DNA from: CP2-2F sp034436235
GTDB lineage: Bacteria; Chloroflexota; Anaerolineae; Aggregatilineales; UBA2796
Direction of reading: 5' to 3'
NCBI GenBank assembly: GCA_034436235.1
Contig: DAOTWB010000090.1
Span: forward strand, 1-7,263
DNA length: 7,263 bases
The notes beneath the pieces are model-generated. The model was not told where the DNA came from, made no database searches, and saw nothing but the letters and a program-made list of their open reading frames with translations. Within the stretch, counting starts at the first letter, position 1. Every line of letters starts with the position of its first letter. Below, one piece after another: positions 5,333 through 7,263 of the stretch. Position numbers and translations under genes: made by a program.

Positions 5333-7263
5333 ATGCAACGACTCGGCGTAGCGCACACTGTGCGCAAGCGGCGCGCGCGCCGCAAACAGAGCCGTCAGGC
5401 GCAGGCGCGCAGCGCGCTCGGCATTTTGGCGATGGTGCTAGGCGGCGCGGCGGCAGCGCTGATCCTGACGGCGCTCGGCAGCGCTTTGACCTTCATCGGC
5501 GTGTACAATTTCTATGCGCGCGATCTGCCGCCGCCATCCGAGATCGTCAAAGTGCGCGAGCAATTCGAGACCACGCTGATCTACGACCGCAGCGGACAGA
5601 CTGTGCTATACCAAGTGCTTGATCCAAGCGGCGATAGGCAATACGTGCCGATCAGCCAGATAGCGCCCGATCTGATCAACGCCACCATCGCCATTGAAGA
5701 TCGCAGCTTCTACGAGAATCCTGGCTTCGACCTGCGCGGCATCTTGCGCGCCCTGTGGTTGGCGCTGCAAGGCGATGTCGTGCAAGGCGGCAGCACCATC
5801 ACGCAGCAGCTGGTCAAAAACACGCTGATCGCGCCTGAAGAGCGCACGCAGCTCTCGCAGGCGCGCAAGATCAAAGAGATCATCCTCGCCGCTGAAATCT
5901 CGCGCCTGTACAGCAAAGATCAAATTCTTGAGTGGTATCTGAACACGAATTTCTACGGCAATCTGGCGTATGGCGTCGGGACGGCGGCGCGCGTGTACTT
6001 CGGCAAGGCGGCGCGCGACCTGACCTTAGGCGAAGCGGCGATGTTGGCTGCTATACCGCAAAATCCACAGCTGAATCCATTGGACGCGCCATTGGCAGCG
6101 CGGCAACGGCAGATCGTGGTGCTTGAGAGCATGGTCGCGGCAGGTTTCATCACGGCTGAGCAGGCTGAGCAAGCCGCTGCGCAGCCGATCATCACGCAGC
6201 CGCTCACTGAGCGCTTCGGCATCGTCGCGCCGCATTTCGCGATCTTCGCGCGTGCGCAGGCAGAGCGCTTGTTGAACGCGCAAGGGCTAGATGGCGCGCG
6301 CCTTGTGCTAGGCGGCGGCTTGCGCATTTACACCACGCTCGATCTCGATCTGTATTTTCAGGCGGAATGCGCCATGCGCGCTCACGTGGAGCGCGTTCGC
6401 GGCGGCGATCCGAACGCGGCGCCCAACAGCGGCGAAGGCAAAGCCTGTCTGGCTGCGCAGTACCTGCCCGTGCCGCCGCGCTTGCGCCTGAACACGCCGC
6501 GCAATGTGACCAACGCCGCCAGCGTGATCATCCGTCCGCAGACGGGCGAAATCTTAGCGATGGTCGGCAGCCTTGATTATTACAACGAGCGCATTCAGGG
6601 CAGTTTCAACGTGGCGGCGCAAGGCTTGCGCCAGCCGGGCTCAGCCTTCAAGCCGTTCGTGTACGTGGCGGCGTTCGCCTCGCCTGAGGCACGCTTCACG
6701 CCTGCTACGATGCTGCTCGACGTGCCGACCACCTTCAATCAAGATGGCGTGCCTTACACGCCGCGCAACGACGACGGACAATTCCGCGGCGTGGTCAGCG
6801 TGCGCGAGGCATTGGCGAACTCATACAACGTGCCAACCGTGCGCACACTGAGCGCTGTGACCATCGGACAGGTCATTCGCATTGCGCGGCAGCTCGGTCT
6901 GAACACGCTCAACCGTCCCTTGGATGAATACGGCTTGGCGCTGGCGCTGGGCAGCGCTGAGGTCACATTGCTCGACCTGACCTACGCCTACACGCCGTTC
7001 GCCACGCTCGGCGTGATGGCAGGCACGCCTGTCTCAGCGCCGCGCGCAGGCTTCCGCGCGCTCGATCCAATCGCGATCTTGCGCATTGAAGATCGCAGCG
7101 GTCGCGTGTTGTGGCAACTGGATGAGCGCAGCACAACGTTCGGCAGGCAGAGCGTGCTGCAAGACGCGCTCGCTTACCTGATCACGCACATTCTCTCTGA
7201 CCAGACGGCGCGCTTGCCCGCTTTTGGCGAAGGCAATGCCTTGCAGCTCTCGCGACCTGCCGC
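5333..7263 (+). CDS. ponA: Class A penicillin-binding protein 1A, bifunctional transglycosylase/transpeptidase (3' end outside window)
   Basis: This enzyme polymerises lipid II into glycan strands and cross-links the peptides at the outer face of the membrane. In the window there are 643 residues and no stop. A very basic cytoplasmic N-terminus (RKRRARRKQSRQ) precedes one membrane anchor (about 28-58). The GT51 transglycosylase domain follows: motif 1 AIEDRSFYENPGFD (120-133) with catalytic Glu122, motif 2 GGSTITQQLVKN (152-163), motif 3 RKIKEIILAAEI (178-189), and motif 4 QILEWYLNTNFYGN (197-210). The transpeptidase domain shows the SxxK box SAFK (437-440, nucleophile Ser437) and the SxN box SYN (497-499). 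The sequence ends at LQLSRPA, where the KTG box would be expected next. Motif 1 has Asn129 where most relatives have His, and a Gly/Pro-rich linker (about 357-388) joins the domains. The gene starts 9 bases after ltaE. ponA and mrcA are both used for this family. Confidence 0.96.
   Translation, partial: MQRLGVAHTVRKRRARRKQSRQAQARSALGILAMVLGGAAAALILTALGSALTFIGVYNFYARDLPPPSEIVKVREQFETTLIYDRSGQTVLYQVLDPSGDRQYVPISQIAPDLINATIAIEDRSFYENPGFDLRGILRALWLALQGDVVQGGSTITQQLVKNTLIAPEERTQLSQARKIKEIILAAEISRLYSKDQILEWYLNTNFYGNLAYGVGTAARVYFGKAARDLTLGEAAMLAAIPQNPQLNPLDAPLAARQRQIVVLESMVAAGFITAEQAEQAAAQPIITQPLTERFGIVAPHFAIFARAQAERLLNAQGLDGARLVLGGGLRIYTTLDLDLYFQAECAMRAHVERVRGGDPNAAPNSGEGKACLAAQYLPVPPRLRLNTPRNVTNAASVIIRPQTGEILAMVGSLDYYNERIQGSFNVAAQGLRQPGSAFKPFVYVAAFASPEARFTPATMLLDVPTTFNQDGVPYTPRNDDGQFRGVVSVREALANSYNVPTVRTLSAVTIGQVIRIARQLGLNTLNRPLDEYGLALALGSAEVTLLDLTYAYTPFATLGVMAGTPVSAPRAGFRALDPIAILRIEDRSGRVLWQLDERSTTFGRQSVLQDALAYLITHILSDQTARLPAFGEGNALQLSRPA

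Overview
The window is about 7.3 kb of high-GC bacterial DNA (roughly 60 percent G+C by eye). It is densely coded, with genes separated by 10 bases or fewer, or overlapping, inside each transcription unit. The two conserved unknown proteins at 787-1242 and 1251-2840 resemble proteins I associate with Chloroflexota. Together with the style of the class A penicillin-binding protein and the GC-rich composition, this suggests an Anaerolineae-like or other Chloroflexota genome. That placement is inference from family memory, not a database result. I see no mobile elements, CRISPR arrays, phage genes or defence genes, and it reads as ordinary chromosomal backbone.

Left block, minus strand, 2927 down to 1. 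A sigma-70-type promoter (TTGCAT, 17 bases, TATAAT) drives a four-gene run. In transcription order these are a 529-residue protein of unknown function with winged-helix-like segments, a 151-residue protein of unknown function that also ends in a winged-helix-like segment, an isoprenylcysteine-methyltransferase-like integral membrane protein, and the N-terminal part of a tRNA-dihydrouridine synthase that leaves the window at base 1. Junctions are 8 bases, a GTGA overlap, and 9 bases, so this is very likely one operon.

Middle, minus strand, 2956 to 4100. A tRNA-Pro(CGG) gene forms a compact unit with its own promoter upstream and a perfect 10-bp hairpin terminator downstream. Upstream of it lies a 328-residue TPR-type helical repeat protein.

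Right block, plus strand, 4235 to the end. A 179-base, locally AT-rich divergent intergenic region carries an extended -10 promoter and a 7-bp inverted repeat. It leads into a low-specificity L-threonine aldolase and, 9 bases later, a class A (bifunctional) penicillin-binding protein that runs off the window just before the expected KTG box. The TGA stop of the aldolase gene is also part of the ribosome binding site of the penicillin-binding protein gene.

The most unusual signal is not a gene. The tetranucleotide GGCC was not found anywhere in the window by eye, and CCGG occurs only six times (two of them inside the tRNA T-stem), although GCGC and CGCG are everywhere. Synonymous codons switch according to the next base in a way that avoids these sites. 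The second point of interest is the pair of co-transcribed unknown proteins with winged-helix-like segments.
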